Of a stretch of 64,000 bases of DNA, positions 9,496 to 18,276 are shown one piece after another. Position 1 is the stretch's first letter, and every line of letters starts with the position of its first letter. The DNA is from Bradyrhizobium nanningense (GTDB lineage: Bacteria > Pseudomonadota > Alphaproteobacteria > Rhizobiales > Xanthobacteraceae), in assembly GCF_004114535.1 (NCBI RefSeq), contig NZ_LBJC01000076.1, positions 1 through 64,000 of the forward strand, written 5' to 3'. The translations under genes were made by a program, and so were the position numbers. Below the pieces are notes generated by a model. The model did no database searches, was not told the origin of the DNA, and saw only the letters and a list, made by a program, of their open reading frames with translations.

Positions 9496-10389
9496 TTAAT
9501 ATGGCAAAGCGGCAGATCGGCCGTTGCGGCTGAGCAGAACTCGTCCATCCTCGATTCGATCAACGGTCCATCCATTACTTAAGAGCGCGCCGACGAAATA
9601 CTTCTGCCCGGCAATAAGCAGATAAGGTTCGCTTCCGCGCCAGACGGCTTGGACAGCAATCGAAGACGGCATCTTTTCCTCTTTCACCGCGACAGCGTTC
9701 ACAAGGGTCGGGGTACCATTGCTTTGACGATCGAACCATTGCTGGATTTCTTTCCATTTTGCGACGAGGTCCGGCGCAATCGTCCCTTCCGCGGTCACGA
9801 CGCCGGGCCCGTGCCCGATCTTGACGTCAAGAAGGCCCTCTCGTTCGATCTGTTGGCGCAGTGATGCGGCCATTTCATCAGCAGCTCTCGCGTTAAAATG
9901 ATCGACGGTTGGTTTAGCGGCAATTTCGACCGCGCGCGATGATCCGGTGCTTGGCGCCACCGCCCTATCGCCGGGGGCAAAGATGATTGAGACGGTGCCG
10001 ATCGCGACAGAGCTGAGCAAGATCAGGCTGAGTGCCACGATCGAGCGGCGAGATCGCTTGCTCGAAGCAATTCGCTGGAAATCCTCTGCCGACCAGCGGA
10101 TGGACATCGCGCCGGCATGAATGATCGCGGGAAGCGGCACTCTGACGCGCTCACCTGTAGCAATGCTAGCGTGACCGTCAATGCTGATTCTGGCAGCGAG
10201 CGCTTCGAGCTCGATCGAATCGCGTTGCGGGATGACGCGAAGATGATGCGGTTCGAGCCCTTGTTCAACGAAGATCATGTCCGCATCGAGGCCGCTGCCC
10301 ACAATGCTCACGCCGCCCGCCGTCTTTCCTTTGAGCCCGGTGTAGAGCCCCGAAAGCACCTCGAACTCAAGCGAAACAGAGTCGTTCAC
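9496..10389 (-). CDS. Inner-membrane ring protein, SctD-like (y4yQ type)
   Basis: A 297-aa protein starting at GTG 10389 (CAGGAG upstream). Residues 1-95 form an FHA-like domain (EVLSGLYTGLKGKTAGGVSIVGSGLDADMIFVEQGLEPHHLRV), a single membrane helix follows at about 118-138 (SIVALSLILLSSVAIGTVSIIF), then a periplasmic part with BON/ring-building-like character. That order is the SctD architecture, forming the outer of the two inner-membrane rings. It is shorter than many SctD proteins, as for rhizobial y4yQ. Confidence 0.7.
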   Translation of the reverse strand: MNDSVSLEFEVLSGLYTGLKGKTAGGVSIVGSGLDADMIFVEQGLEPHHLRVIPQRDSIELEALAARISIDGHASIATGERVRVPLPAIIHAGAMSIRWSAEDFQRIASSKRSRRSIVALSLILLSSVAIGTVSIIFAPGDRAVAPSTGSSRAVEIAAKPTVDHFNARAADEMAASLRQQIEREGLLDVKIGHGPGVVTAEGTIAPDLVAKWKEIQQWFDRQSNGTPTLVNAVAVKEEKMPSSIAVQAVWRGSEPYLLIAGQKYFVGALLSNGWTVDRIEDGRVLLSRNGRSAALPY

Positions 10390-10414
10390 GATAATCTCCT
10401 GAATAACGAGAGAA

Positions 10415-10437
10415 GCCGTACGGCGGTGCCGTACGGC
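10415..10437 (-). terminator. Hairpin between nopA and the sctD-like gene
   Basis: Two copies of the self-complementary decamer GCCGTACGGC separated by 3 bases form a perfect stem. On the minus strand TTCTCTCGTTATT follows, so it could act as a weak terminator or as a 3' stabiliser that raises nopC/nopA mRNA above the downstream operon genes. Confidence 0.5.
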
Positions 10438-10505
10438 TCATCCAGACTTCGTCATTCACAGCGCGGCGACGGTAGCAACTGCGGTGAGCCACCCGTCTTG
10501 CAGAA

Positions 10506-10697
10506 TTACTGGACGCGCTCGTCGGCGACCTTCTTCTCGGACGAGAGTTCGGTCGTAATTCTGCGCATTGCCACGGCCTGGGCCTGAACCTTCTGGCTCA
10601 CACGCTCGAATTCAGCCATCTGGTTCTGGAAGCCGCTATCGCCGGTCTGCTGGGCACCCGCAGCGCCGCCATTTCCGCCAACATTGTCAACCGCCAT
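10506..10697 (-). CDS. nopA: NopA, probable needle/pilus subunit
   Basis: A 63-aa protein with a Gly/Asn-rich N-terminus (MAVDNVGGNGGAAGAQQTGDS) and a helical rest (FQNQMAEFERVSQKVQAQAVAMRRITTELSSEKKVADERVQ). Size, composition and place (second gene behind the tts box, before sctD) fit NopA, the small secreted protein of rhizobial type III pili. The name rests on position more than on motifs. Confidence 0.65.
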   Translation of the reverse strand: MAVDNVGGNGGAAGAQQTGDSGFQNQMAEFERVSQKVQAQAVAMRRITTELSSEKKVADERVQ

Positions 10698-10739
10698 GTC
10701 TATTTGCCTTTCTTTTGGGATAACGCTGGTTCTGATTTG

Positions 10740-11048
10740 TTACGAGGTGCAGGCCGGCGAGACGATCGCAGGAATGGAAAGGAACATGGGCGTACCGCCG
10801 AGCGTGCTGAGCCCGAGGTTCAGCTCCGGGCTCTTGCAGGCAGTCTCGTGCTTGGGTTGCACCTCGGTCTTTTCGCCGGCGTGTTTGTGGTCTTCGGCCT
10901 TATCATGGTGACCCTCGTCGGGCACCAAGGTGTGGACCACCTTGTCAAAGACCTTGTCCACGGTCCCGCCCAGTGCCGAACCAATTGCCGCTCCGGCCGG
11001 GCCGCCAAGGTAACCGCCGGCGGCGCTTCCAATCATTTCTCCGATCAT
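10740..11048 (-). CDS. nopC: NopC-like secreted protein
   Basis: A 102-aa protein starting at MIGEMIGSAAGG with AGGAG before the ATG. Residues 1-35 are Gly/Ala-rich with a glycine-zipper pattern (GGYLGGPAGAAIGSALGG), the middle is charged and His/Lys-rich, and the end is hydrophobic. First gene after the tts box and directly before nopA, which is where NopC, a small secreted protein, is encoded in other rhizobia. Confidence 0.6.
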   Translation of the reverse strand: MIGEMIGSAAGGYLGGPAGAAIGSALGGTVDKVFDKVVHTLVPDEGHHDKAEDHKHAGEKTEVQPKHETACKSPELNLGLSTLGGTPMFLSIPAIVSPACTS

Positions 11049-11113
11049 TGCGTTCTCCTATGTCCGTCTTGTTGCGCAGACGACTGTTCGCCTAGCTTCA
11101 GCGGCCTCATGCT

Positions 11114-11140
11114 ACGGGCGCTAGCTTTCGAAAAGCTGAC
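11114..11140 (-). promoter_or_regulatory. tts box driving nopC-nopA-rhcV operon
   Basis: The minus strand reads GTCAGCTTTTCGAAAGCTAG, a near-perfect tts box, 66 bp before the nopC start. Confidence 0.85.
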
Positions 11141-11966
11141 GAGCCTCACGTTGAGGCGAGTAGGCTGATATTTTGCGGCAGGCTTGCATCTGCTCGCAAT
11201 CATCGGATCGCCCTGTCGCTCCCAGCGGCGCCTATTGCCGGCTTGGATGAAGGCGAGTTGAGCAGTGCTTAGCTGCGCGTTCAGGAATGATTTGACCTGC
11301 CGGAACCTTCGCAGGCGCGTGGCTTGCAGGGTGGAGCGCGGAAGCGGGATAAGGTCATCGAGCCGTGTGGATCTCAGCCCTCGCTTGTCCCGTTTGGCTA
11401 AGATGGCGGCTTGCGAAAGCTCACCTTTCGCCAAGTCTTGATGCCTGGGAAAACGGTTGCAGCGCGAGTTCGAGCTATTGATCGCTCCTCGCAGATGATG
11501 TGCAGTTCCGGCGGGTGCGCTGATTGCGGTGAGGATGAGATGATTGGCTGATAACCGGCAAGCGTCGCGTCATTTGCCGTGAAGACATGGGAGCACCGCT
11601 GGTACCAGACGAGTCTTGCCAGGAGGAATATTAAACCTTGCGATACGTTCAGCGAAGGATGCGTTTCGGACATCCGATCGATGCCAAAGTGCGTGCGGCT
11701 TGGCTCGCTGATCATCGTCAGCTTTTCGACAGGTATTCGGGCTACCGTATCTGTGAGTTGAATGCGCGTGATGTGCTCGTGCGGTTACGGTGATGGGGCG
11801 AGAGAGGATCTCAATAGGGCTGCCGGTTCTGGCAAGGGAATTAGTCGTTCGTTCGGATGAGCTAATCAGGCGCTCTCATGTAGATCTGAAGCGGCGGATC
11901 TTAGGTGACTATGCGCGTAACGCTCACAGTTTTACAGATGTCGTCTATGCAACAGGAGTGAACTAA
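11141..11966. other. Intergenic stretch before nopE
   Basis: No supported gene. A degenerate tts-box-like sequence on the plus strand begins at 11844 (GTCGTTCGTTCGGATGAGCT), 123 bp before nopE; it has one extra base and several mismatches compared with the consensus. Confidence 0.35.
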
Positions 11967-13421
11967 ATGCAGTATCTTCCCGTGGCCGGTCTGCCAGTGG
12001 TGGGCGCGCCCGACTCGATGAACGGAGTGGCGCCAGAGGGCGCTGTTGTCACTCCCGCCTTCAACGCCATGTTGGGGCAATATGCTCCGGCGAGCTACCA
12101 GTACCTGCCGGTAGCCTCACCAGCCCTCGTCGGTTCGGTCGTTGGGAGTGTCGTGCCGGTCGTCGTGACGCCAGCCGTCGTTACGACGCAGGCGTACATG
12201 ATGGCGCCTCCTCCTCCCACCATGCTGATGAGCCAGCTGAATCAGAATGCCGAGCCTGCTGTGGATCCGGTGTGGACGCATGAGGTTAAGGATGGCAAGG
12301 CCACGATCAACCTTGGGGACAAGTATACGATTACGGCCAATGAGAAGGATGGCACGTGGACAGTCCGCAACAAGCAGACCGGCCATGTCACGGTCATTCA
12401 TGGCGACCCGCACGTTGATGCCGACGGAGACGGCAAGGATGACTTCGATTTCAAGAAGGATATGACGTTTCAGCTCGACGACGGCACGAAGATTACTGTC
12501 AATAATGTCGACTACGGCAATGGCCAGGCCATCTCTTCAAAGCTTACCATCACGAACGGCCACAACGCGATCGTTGTCGAGGGGCTCGGCGACGATAAGG
12601 ATGGCGAAAACAATCTGAGGGTGAGGCAGTCCAACGCTGGGATGACCCTTGACCAGTTGACGTCTGATGGTGCCCAAACGATCCATGAGAGTGGACAGGG
12701 ATGGGTCGATGGCGCCGGACGCGCCGTGAATCAGGCGAGTATCGACGACGGCGAGCAAGGGCGCGGGCCGGGCAACTACCAGTATGCAGGCGGAGCGCCT
12801 GCCTCTACGGCCCCCGTCTTCTTCGTTCCTCCTCCGCCGCCGCCTCTTGCGCTGGTGCCTGTTGCGACTGCCCAGGTGCCCACGCAGTCTTCTCAGCCGG
12901 CGCCAGTGTGGTCACATGAGGTCAGGGACGGCAAGGCTGAGATCAAGCTTGGTGATAAGTATTCGATCTTGGTCGACGAAAATGACGGAACAGTGCTCAT
13001 TCGTAACAGTCAAACAGGCAAGATCACCTCGATTAAAGGCGATCCCCACGTCGATGCCGACGGTGACGGCAAGGTCGACTTTGACTTCAAGAAGAACATG
13101 ACTTTCCAGCTCGACGACGGCACGAAGATTACTGTCGACACCGTTGATATCGGCAAGGGCAAAACGATGGCCTCGAAGCTGACCATTACTAACGGCGACA
13201 ATGCCATGGTCGTCGAAGGGCTTGGAGACCGCTTTGACGGTAAGAACAATCTCAAGGTGACGCAGTCGAATGCGGGCCGTACGCTTGATCAATTGACTTC
13301 GGACGGAGCCCAGACGATTTATGAACAACCAGGCTCGGGCTGGGTTGACCGGTCCGGACGCCAGGTCAACCAGGAAATCATCGACAGCAATGAGAATCCA
13401 GGCACACCGTCCGATGCTTGA
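11967..13421 (+). CDS. nopE: Type III effector NopE with two self-cleaving domains
   Basis: A 484-aa protein made of a Pro/Val-rich secretion region (1-100) and two copies of the metal-ion-induced autocleavage domain (DUF1521), about 102-255 and 312-470. Each has the cleavage sequence GDPHVD (D147-P148 and D359-P360), followed by an EF-hand-like acidic run DADGDGK.DFDFKK. In Bradyrhizobium NopE1 the Asp-Pro bond breaks when calcium is present, giving processed fragments in plant cells. The ATG follows AGGAG at ideal spacing. Reading frame intact. The Pro-rich linker between domains (FFVPPPPPPLALV) repeats the style of the N-terminus, consistent with a tandem duplication. Confidence 0.9.
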   Translation: MQYLPVAGLPVVGAPDSMNGVAPEGAVVTPAFNAMLGQYAPASYQYLPVASPALVGSVVGSVVPVVVTPAVVTTQAYMMAPPPPTMLMSQLNQNAEPAVDPVWTHEVKDGKATINLGDKYTITANEKDGTWTVRNKQTGHVTVIHGDPHVDADGDGKDDFDFKKDMTFQLDDGTKITVNNVDYGNGQAISSKLTITNGHNAIVVEGLGDDKDGENNLRVRQSNAGMTLDQLTSDGAQTIHESGQGWVDGAGRAVNQASIDDGEQGRGPGNYQYAGGAPASTAPVFFVPPPPPPLALVPVATAQVPTQSSQPAPVWSHEVRDGKAEIKLGDKYSILVDENDGTVLIRNSQTGKITSIKGDPHVDADGDGKVDFDFKKNMTFQLDDGTKITVDTVDIGKGKTMASKLTITNGDNAMVVEGLGDRFDGKNNLKVTQSNAGRTLDQLTSDGAQTIYEQPGSGWVDRSGRQVNQEIIDSNENPGTPSDA

Positions 13422-13482
13422 GTTGGCCTGAGGTCCGGCTGGTACTGCGAAGCGGTTCCAGCTTATGGGGTAAGTCACTGAA

Positions 13483-13504
13483 GTGGGCGCTAGCGCCCGC
13501 TTTT
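13483..13504 (+). terminator. Terminator after nopE
   Basis: GGGCGCTAGCGCCC forms a tight stem and is followed by GCTTTT, 60 bp after the nopE stop. Confidence 0.65.
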
Positions 13505-14101
13505 CGTGTTCGCGAGGGAGACGAAGATATTAAGTGCGGCGGCGTATCGATCAGGATCGCCGCTCTCATCGCGCGATCGGGCCTTCTGAGCTCGGGCGCC
13601 AATCGTATCGACAAACACGCTATGACCTCAGGATCGGGAACCCCCAACATGTCTCGATGCTGGGGTCAGCGGTCCAGGAGTTGTGAAGATATCGGCGCAG
13701 CGATCCTGATGTTACGGAAAATCTTAGAGGACCTCTTTGGCGCACGATCTCGCGGGCGGCTGCAGAACCAATCGAGGATAGCCGGCTGACGCAATTGATC
13801 ATCAAGCGGGAAGCGCTCGGTTTCGCTTGAATCTCTATTGGCCTGGCTAAAGAGCGCTCCTGATGAACGCTCATCGAAAATAAGGGGTATGCCCGGGTGA
13901 GCAAGTCGCTGCGGCGCCTTCCCAAAGTTCCCAGTGTAATTGCGATCGGATTTGCGGACCGGCCGCACCGCTGGCCTGGAGGACCACCTAAGACGCGTCT
14001 AGCGGCTGCTATTGCCAAGTCCGCCTGCTTCGCCCGATCGTTCTCGGTTCGGCTTGCCTTCCGGCAGATCCTTCCCTGTGCGCGTCTGGTTATCCGGCCC
14101 T
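13505..14101. other. Intergenic stretch, no supported gene
   Basis: Several overlapping frames occur on both strands but none has a family signature or a good start; I see no repeats or regulatory motifs. Confidence 0.35.
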
Positions 14102-14305
14102 TCACCCATCATCTAGCTCGCTCATAGCGTCATCCATATCTGACTGGGAATCGCTTATGACCTGGGTAGCGACCGCAACCAAAGCCTTTTCGAAGGCTCG
14201 CTGCAACAATGCTGCGGGCGAATTGTCGCCGCCGTTCGCGGTGTTATCGTTGTTTGCGCCAGCTTCTGGCGCCGTGGCTGGGATATCGGCTGCGCCTGTG
14301 TCCAT
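14102..14305 (-). CDS. Small acidic protein behind a tts box
   Basis: A 67-aa protein: Ala/Asn/Gly-rich N-terminus (1-28) then a helical part (ALLQRAFEKALVAVATQVISDSQSDMDDAMSELDDG). It begins 54 bp after a tts box, so it is likely TtsI-controlled. The size and layout resemble small secreted type III pilus proteins such as NopA, but I see no clear sequence match. The ribosome site is weak, and the ORF stays open upstream through the tts box, so the start is the first ATG after the promoter. Confidence 0.5.
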   Translation of the reverse strand: MDTGAADIPATAPEAGANNDNTANGGDNSPAALLQRAFEKALVAVATQVISDSQSDMDDAMSELDDG

Positions 14306-14359
14306 GTCGTAAAACCCAGATGGCGGTGGTGCCGCGAGATGACCTATTCTTGTCGTGCT

Positions 14360-14386
14360 AGCAGGGACAGCTTGCAAGAAGCTGAC
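14360..14386 (-). promoter_or_regulatory. tts box upstream of the 67-aa gene
   Basis: The minus strand reads GTCAGCTTCTTGCAAGCTGT; it keeps both half sites of the tts box with a TTGCAA centre in place of TCGAAA. Confidence 0.6.
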
Positions 14387-14845
14387 GAAGAGTGAGGCTG
14401 GATTAATGCCGTGATTCCTGCGCTCAGTGTTCTCAGGTGGTCCCGTGTCGTGGAGTTTTGATGCGCAAAGGACTTGCTGGTTGGAATCATCCGGCCACTG
14501 CGTGTCTGCCGAGCATCGGCGCACATAGGTCCGGCTCCCGACGTTTGAGAGCCAGTGGATCGGATGGACATCTGCGTTCCGCTACTTTGGGATAGAGAGG
14601 TGGCCTTTGTCTCACGATACGAGCCAAAAAAAGCGCGCCATGGAAGTGCACCTTTTGGCCCGCGCGATCTTTGACTTGACCGCTGCCCTCGCGCGAGCTG
14701 ATCTGGCACTTATGAAATGGCCTGAAAAGAGAGGCGTGGCCGCGGAATAGCCGCCGGCAAGGTCGCCTCTTACCAGGTGTCCTGCCATTGAAAAGGCCGC
14801 TGTCGGCCCCGCGGGGATCGCCCTGCCGTTGCTCGGCTGCAGCCG

Positions 14846-15712
14846 TTAGCCGATGGGCGGATCTTCCGCCTCTTCGGGTTGCTCTTGCTCTCGCTCTTCA
14901 GGCCAAAGGGTCGGATCTAGCGAGGGTGTGAGACGAATGAAGTCCTCCTCTCTCCATTCTGCCGTATGAGGCACGCCGAGAATGGTAAAGATTGTTGTCG
15001 GGTGGTCCTGGCTTGGCTTCACTCCGCTTCGCTCAAGCATGTCGATCTGAGCGCCTGTGGCTGTTTGAGGCGTAAACACCCAGTAGTCCTTGGCGAGATG
15101 TCCGTCCCACATACGGAACGCGGAAAGTTCGGGCGGAGCTGCGGAAGACCCAGCCCGGGACGGCGCCGCCTGCAATGGCTGGGCATGGGAGAGGCCGGCG
15201 TGCGCCGGCTCACCCTGAGAAGGGGCGGTGCGCGATGGACCTGCATGCGAGGTCCCCGCTTGTGGCTCTCCGTGACGTGGCTCAGCATCCGATGGGCCGG
15301 CATCCAGAGCCTGCCATATCAGATCTTGATCGAAGCCGGGATGTTCCTCGATCGCCTGAGCGATGGTCTCCGGCGAGAGATGCCGCGCGCCGTTTTCTTG
15401 CTCTGGCGCGGCGACGGCCGCAGGCGCGGCATACAGACTATCCTGCCAACCCGAGCCTGCCGAATGGGGGTGGGCTAAATCTGGGTAAGGCGGACAGAGG
15501 TGTCCGGTTTCGCAGTATGGAGAGTTGGGATGGCCCGCGTCCAGATAGGGTGAATAAGCCTCGCCCTGCAGCACGGGATGGGCAAGGCCCTGCGCCAAAG
15601 CGGGGGCCTCTGTGCCGCTGAGCTGCCGCTCGAACTCAGTTGCATCTGTAGCCGCTCGTGCTGTGTCGGACTCCGGGCTCGTATTGGCCGGGGCGACTGC
15701 ATTGAAATCCAC
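14846..15712 (-). CDS. Putative type III effector, Ser/Pro repeats plus shared C-terminal module
   Basis: A 288-aa protein starting at GTG 15712, where AAGGAG stands 7 bases upstream; a 25-codon extension upstream is unlikely. The N-terminus is Ser/Thr-rich as in secreted effectors. The middle has two runs of short repeats: GHPxSPYxxxGH-like near 55-80 and AGxSxxxPSxxxP-like near 140-190. The end (about 217-270) carries a module with ML.R.GVKPS.DHPTTIF...F.RLTP that also occurs in the genes at 32852, 59446 and 27409. The Ser-Pro-rich design recalls NopL, a phosphorylated effector, but I cannot confirm that. A tts box lies 204 bp upstream. Confidence 0.65.
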   Translation of the reverse strand: MDFNAVAPANTSPESDTARAATDATEFERQLSGTEAPALAQGLAHPVLQGEAYSPYLDAGHPNSPYCETGHLCPPYPDLAHPHSAGSGWQDSLYAAPAAVAAPEQENGARHLSPETIAQAIEEHPGFDQDLIWQALDAGPSDAEPRHGEPQAGTSHAGPSRTAPSQGEPAHAGLSHAQPLQAAPSRAGSSAAPPELSAFRMWDGHLAKDYWVFTPQTATGAQIDMLERSGVKPSQDHPTTIFTILGVPHTAEWREEDFIRLTPSLDPTLWPEEREQEQPEEAEDPPIG

Positions 15713-15915
15713 CCTGTTTCTCCTTCTCGCGCGCATCGAGCCTACGCGAAGCCTCAGCTTGCTCGAAAGCACGCGCTCGGAGGCCACGTTGATCCTTGAT
15801 GCCTCGCGCTGCGTGCAAAGACAGCGCTATCCATTTCCTTCGAGCGTCCGGTCTCTGATCCATCTATCGGAGCTGTCACAAGAAGGCAGCCGTCCAGACC
15901 TCGCAGGCTCATGCT

Positions 15916-15942
15916 GGGGACTTTAGCTTTCGAAAAGCTGAC
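15916..15942 (-). promoter_or_regulatory. tts box upstream of the 288-aa effector gene
   Basis: The minus strand reads GTCAGCTTTTCGAAAGCTAA, the best consensus match in the window. Confidence 0.85.
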
Positions 15943-16009
15943 GACCGGATGATATAGGCGGGCGCCGGATGGACCGACTTCGCTCCGAGCGGTCTTGCAG
16001 CTTTCACCA

Positions 16010-16705
16010 TCACTTGTGGCCTGGACCGGCTTCGCGCAAAGTGCCCTCATGGTGCGGCGTTTCGGGAGAAGCTACCAGCCGTCCGTCCCGGAAGACCGTG
16101 CTCGAGGAGCCGCGAAACAACATCAAAACCGACTCGTGTTGTGGCCTCTCGGCGGCGACGGGACCGCGCCGGGCCTGCGCTTCCGCCACAAGGCCTTTAA
16201 GGGTCTGGTCCACCAGCGCAACAAATCGGGGTGGGCCAGAAGCAAGGATGAGGCCCTCTCCCGGAGCCGGTTTCACGATATAGCGCTCATCCGAGATGTT
16301 GAGCGCGTCGAGCGCGGACTTGAGCACATCGAAGCTGATTGGGTTCAATACAATGAGCCGGCTTTGCGCCTCGTGGGCGGCGGAGATGTAAAGCACGAGC
16401 CCGTCGTAATACCACTGAAGATTGTACAGGGCCGTCAAACGGTCAAGGAATTCTCGTGGCGGCAGGTCCGGCATTCGTCCGCGAATCCGGCCCCTGACGT
16501 CGGCGCTTACATTTACCCTGATATTGAGATTGTTTCCGAACTCCTGCAGCGCCGCAGAAAGATCCTGATCGAGAACGGTATAGCTATAAGGGGCGGACGG
16601 CAGCGAAAGGGATGCAGCAGACGAGCGCATTATTCCGATACAGATGAAAACGCCGGCACAAAGAGCTCTATTCAAAATATGTACCACCGTGGATCGCGCG
16701 AGCAT
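16010..16705 (-). CDS. nolW: Secretin N-domain protein NolW (RhcC1, part of SctC)
   Basis: A 231-aa protein with a signal peptide (about 1-28, ending SSA/ASL) and two secretin N-domains (YSYTVLDQDLSAALQEFGNNLNIRVNVSADVRGRIRGRMPDLPPREFLDRLTALYNLQWYYDGLVLYIS, then ARFIVL-type second domain with the SERYIVKPAPGEGLILASGPP segment). In rhizobia the outer-membrane secretin SctC is split into NolW (N-domains) and RhcC2 (barrel, here at 36520-37989). The ATG at 16705 is preferred because GGAAGG stands 8 bases before it and the length then equals NGR234 NolW. Transcribed away from nopB. Confidence 0.9.
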   Translation of the reverse strand: MLARSTVVHILNRALCAGVFICIGIMRSSAASLSLPSAPYSYTVLDQDLSAALQEFGNNLNIRVNVSADVRGRIRGRMPDLPPREFLDRLTALYNLQWYYDGLVLYISAAHEAQSRLIVLNPISFDVLKSALDALNISDERYIVKPAPGEGLILASGPPRFVALVDQTLKGLVAEAQARRGPVAAERPQHESVLMLFRGSSSTVFRDGRLVASPETPHHEGTLREAGPGHK

Positions 16706-16798
16706 TCCTGGACGCCTTCCGCTCATCATGAGGTTGGAGTTTCGTCCAAGCTTGGGAGCCAAACGTGATCTTTAGATGACGCAGGCAGCCCGATCTCC

Positions 16799-16825
16799 GT
16801 CAGGTTTTCGTCAGCTCGCCCGCCT
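16799..16825 (+). promoter_or_regulatory. tts box driving the nopB-rhcU operon
   Basis: GTCAGGTTTTCGTCAGCTCG followed by CCCGCCTA matches the tts box with one changed half-site base; it lies 53 bp before nopB. Confidence 0.75.
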
Positions 16826-16877
16826 ATGAACTTGATCGGTTCATCGGCTAAAGCCTAGGTCTCAACAAACGGGCACA

Positions 16878-17390
16878 ATGACTCACTCCATGTTGTTAGG
16901 CGCAACGCCGATCCCACCCAATTCAGCCGACTGCCTTTCCAGTGCCTGCTCGCCGGCAGCTGCTGGCGAGCAGGCGCGCTTTGAGCAGTCCCTGGCGCAA
17001 GTAGCTTCCAATCAGGGATCTGCTTTCCCGCCCGGGGACCAGCCCGCAGCAGCTCCGCCGATATTGGAGGTCCAGCGCACGAATGTGCTGGCGAGTCCGC
17101 CCGGTGACCGAATCCTCCAAACCCTTTCCAGTATCTACCAGGGCCGCGCCGTCCCTCCGCCGATTGCGCCGGCTGCCGTGACTGTCGTGCAGCCTGGACC
17201 GGCTGCGCAGCCGCTTTTGCAGGTGGATAACGTTGGTGCACATGCGACTGTTAAACCGGTTGGGGCCGATTTTGAATCGATGATGACGAATCTGCGAGAC
17301 GTATACAGGGATGTTATTCAGGTTTCCCTTGTCTCCAAGGGCACCAGCGCCGTCAGCTCGTCGCTAAACAAGCTGCTATCGGCCGGCTGA
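16878..17390 (+). CDS. nopB: NopB, secreted type III component
   Basis: A 170-aa protein, Pro/Ala/Gln-rich, with a C-terminal helical part (FESMMTNLRDVYRDVIQVSLVSKGTSAVSSSLNKLLSAG). Length, composition and place at the head of the operon before rhcJ (nolT) identify it as NopB (nolB), found in rhizobial type III pili and required for secretion; the C-terminus resembles SctI inner-rod subunits. Confidence 0.8.
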   Translation: MTHSMLLGATPIPPNSADCLSSACSPAAAGEQARFEQSLAQVASNQGSAFPPGDQPAAAPPILEVQRTNVLASPPGDRILQTLSSIYQGRAVPPPIAPAAVTVVQPGPAAQPLLQVDNVGAHATVKPVGADFESMMTNLRDVYRDVIQVSLVSKGTSAVSSSLNKLLSAG

Positions 17391-17398
17391 GTAAGCTG

Positions 17399-18265
17399 AT
17401 GACTGGCGATATGAAAAGGGGTAGTTGCGGCGGCCATCAATCGTGGCGGCGGCTTCGCGTGTGTTTTGCGATGCCCCTTCTCCTCTCGCTGATCGGTTGT
17501 AAGGCTGATCTCTACACCAAAATTCAGGAGCGCGAGGCTAATGAGATGCTTGCACTTCTCCTTGGCAAGGGCGTTGATGCTGTCCGTGTTGTCGCCAAGG
17601 ACGGAACCAGTACAATCCAGGTGGAGGAAAAGCAGCTCGCTTATTCGATTGACCTGCTCAATGTTGAGGGGCTGCCGCGCCAATCCTTCAAAAACCTTGG
17701 CGAGGTTTTCAAGGGATCGGGCCTCGTTGCCTCGCCGATCGAGGAGCGGGCACGTTACGTTTATGCTCTAAGCGAAGAATTGTCGCGCACGATTAGCGAT
17801 ATAGATGGCGTCCTTTCAGCACGCGTCCACGTGGTTCTGCCGAAGAACGACTTGTTGCGGCAAGATGCGACCCCGTCTTCAGCCTCGGTCTTCATTCGCC
17901 ACGGCTCCAGCGCGAAGCTCTCGGCACTGTTGCCGCAGATCAAGATGCTCGTCGCAAACAGCATTGAAGGGCTGTCCTACGACAAGGTCGCGGTCGTCTT
18001 CGTGCCGGTCGAGCGCGCTCCAATCGAGCAGCCTGCCGCGCCGGTAGTCCCTACGGCTCAATCAGCAAGAGCCGGCTCAGCGCCGTTACTTGCGCTAGCT
18101 GTTGGAGGCGCCGGAGCGGTATTGGGCATCGTATCTTGCGTATTGCTGGGCCCGCGCATGCGTCAGTTTGGACAATCATCACATAAGTTGAGCATATTCG
18201 GTCGGCGCTCGCGTGTGCCTGCTGACCAAGCGGCGGGCAAAAAGATGATTGCTGATGCGTCATAG
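17399..18265 (+). CDS. rhcJ: Inner-membrane ring lipoprotein RhcJ (NolT, SctJ)
   Basis: A 288-aa YscJ/SctJ lipoprotein: signal sequence with lipobox LSLIGC near residue 35, ring-building domains (ADLYTKIQEREANEMLALLLGKGVDAVRV, then SDIDGVLSARVHVVLPKND..RQDATPSSASVFIRH), and a C-terminal membrane helix (about 228-248) with a basic cytoplasmic tail. It builds the inner of the inner-membrane rings. An in-frame ATG four codons later is an alternative start. Confidence 0.9.
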   Translation: MTGDMKRGSCGGHQSWRRLRVCFAMPLLLSLIGCKADLYTKIQEREANEMLALLLGKGVDAVRVVAKDGTSTIQVEEKQLAYSIDLLNVEGLPRQSFKNLGEVFKGSGLVASPIEERARYVYALSEELSRTISDIDGVLSARVHVVLPKNDLLRQDATPSSASVFIRHGSSAKLSALLPQIKMLVANSIEGLSYDKVAVVFVPVERAPIEQPAAPVVPTAQSARAGSAPLLALAVGGAGAVLGIVSCVLLGPRMRQFGQSSHKLSIFGRRSRVPADQAAGKKMIADAS

Positions 18266-18276
18266 TCTGGACGCTC

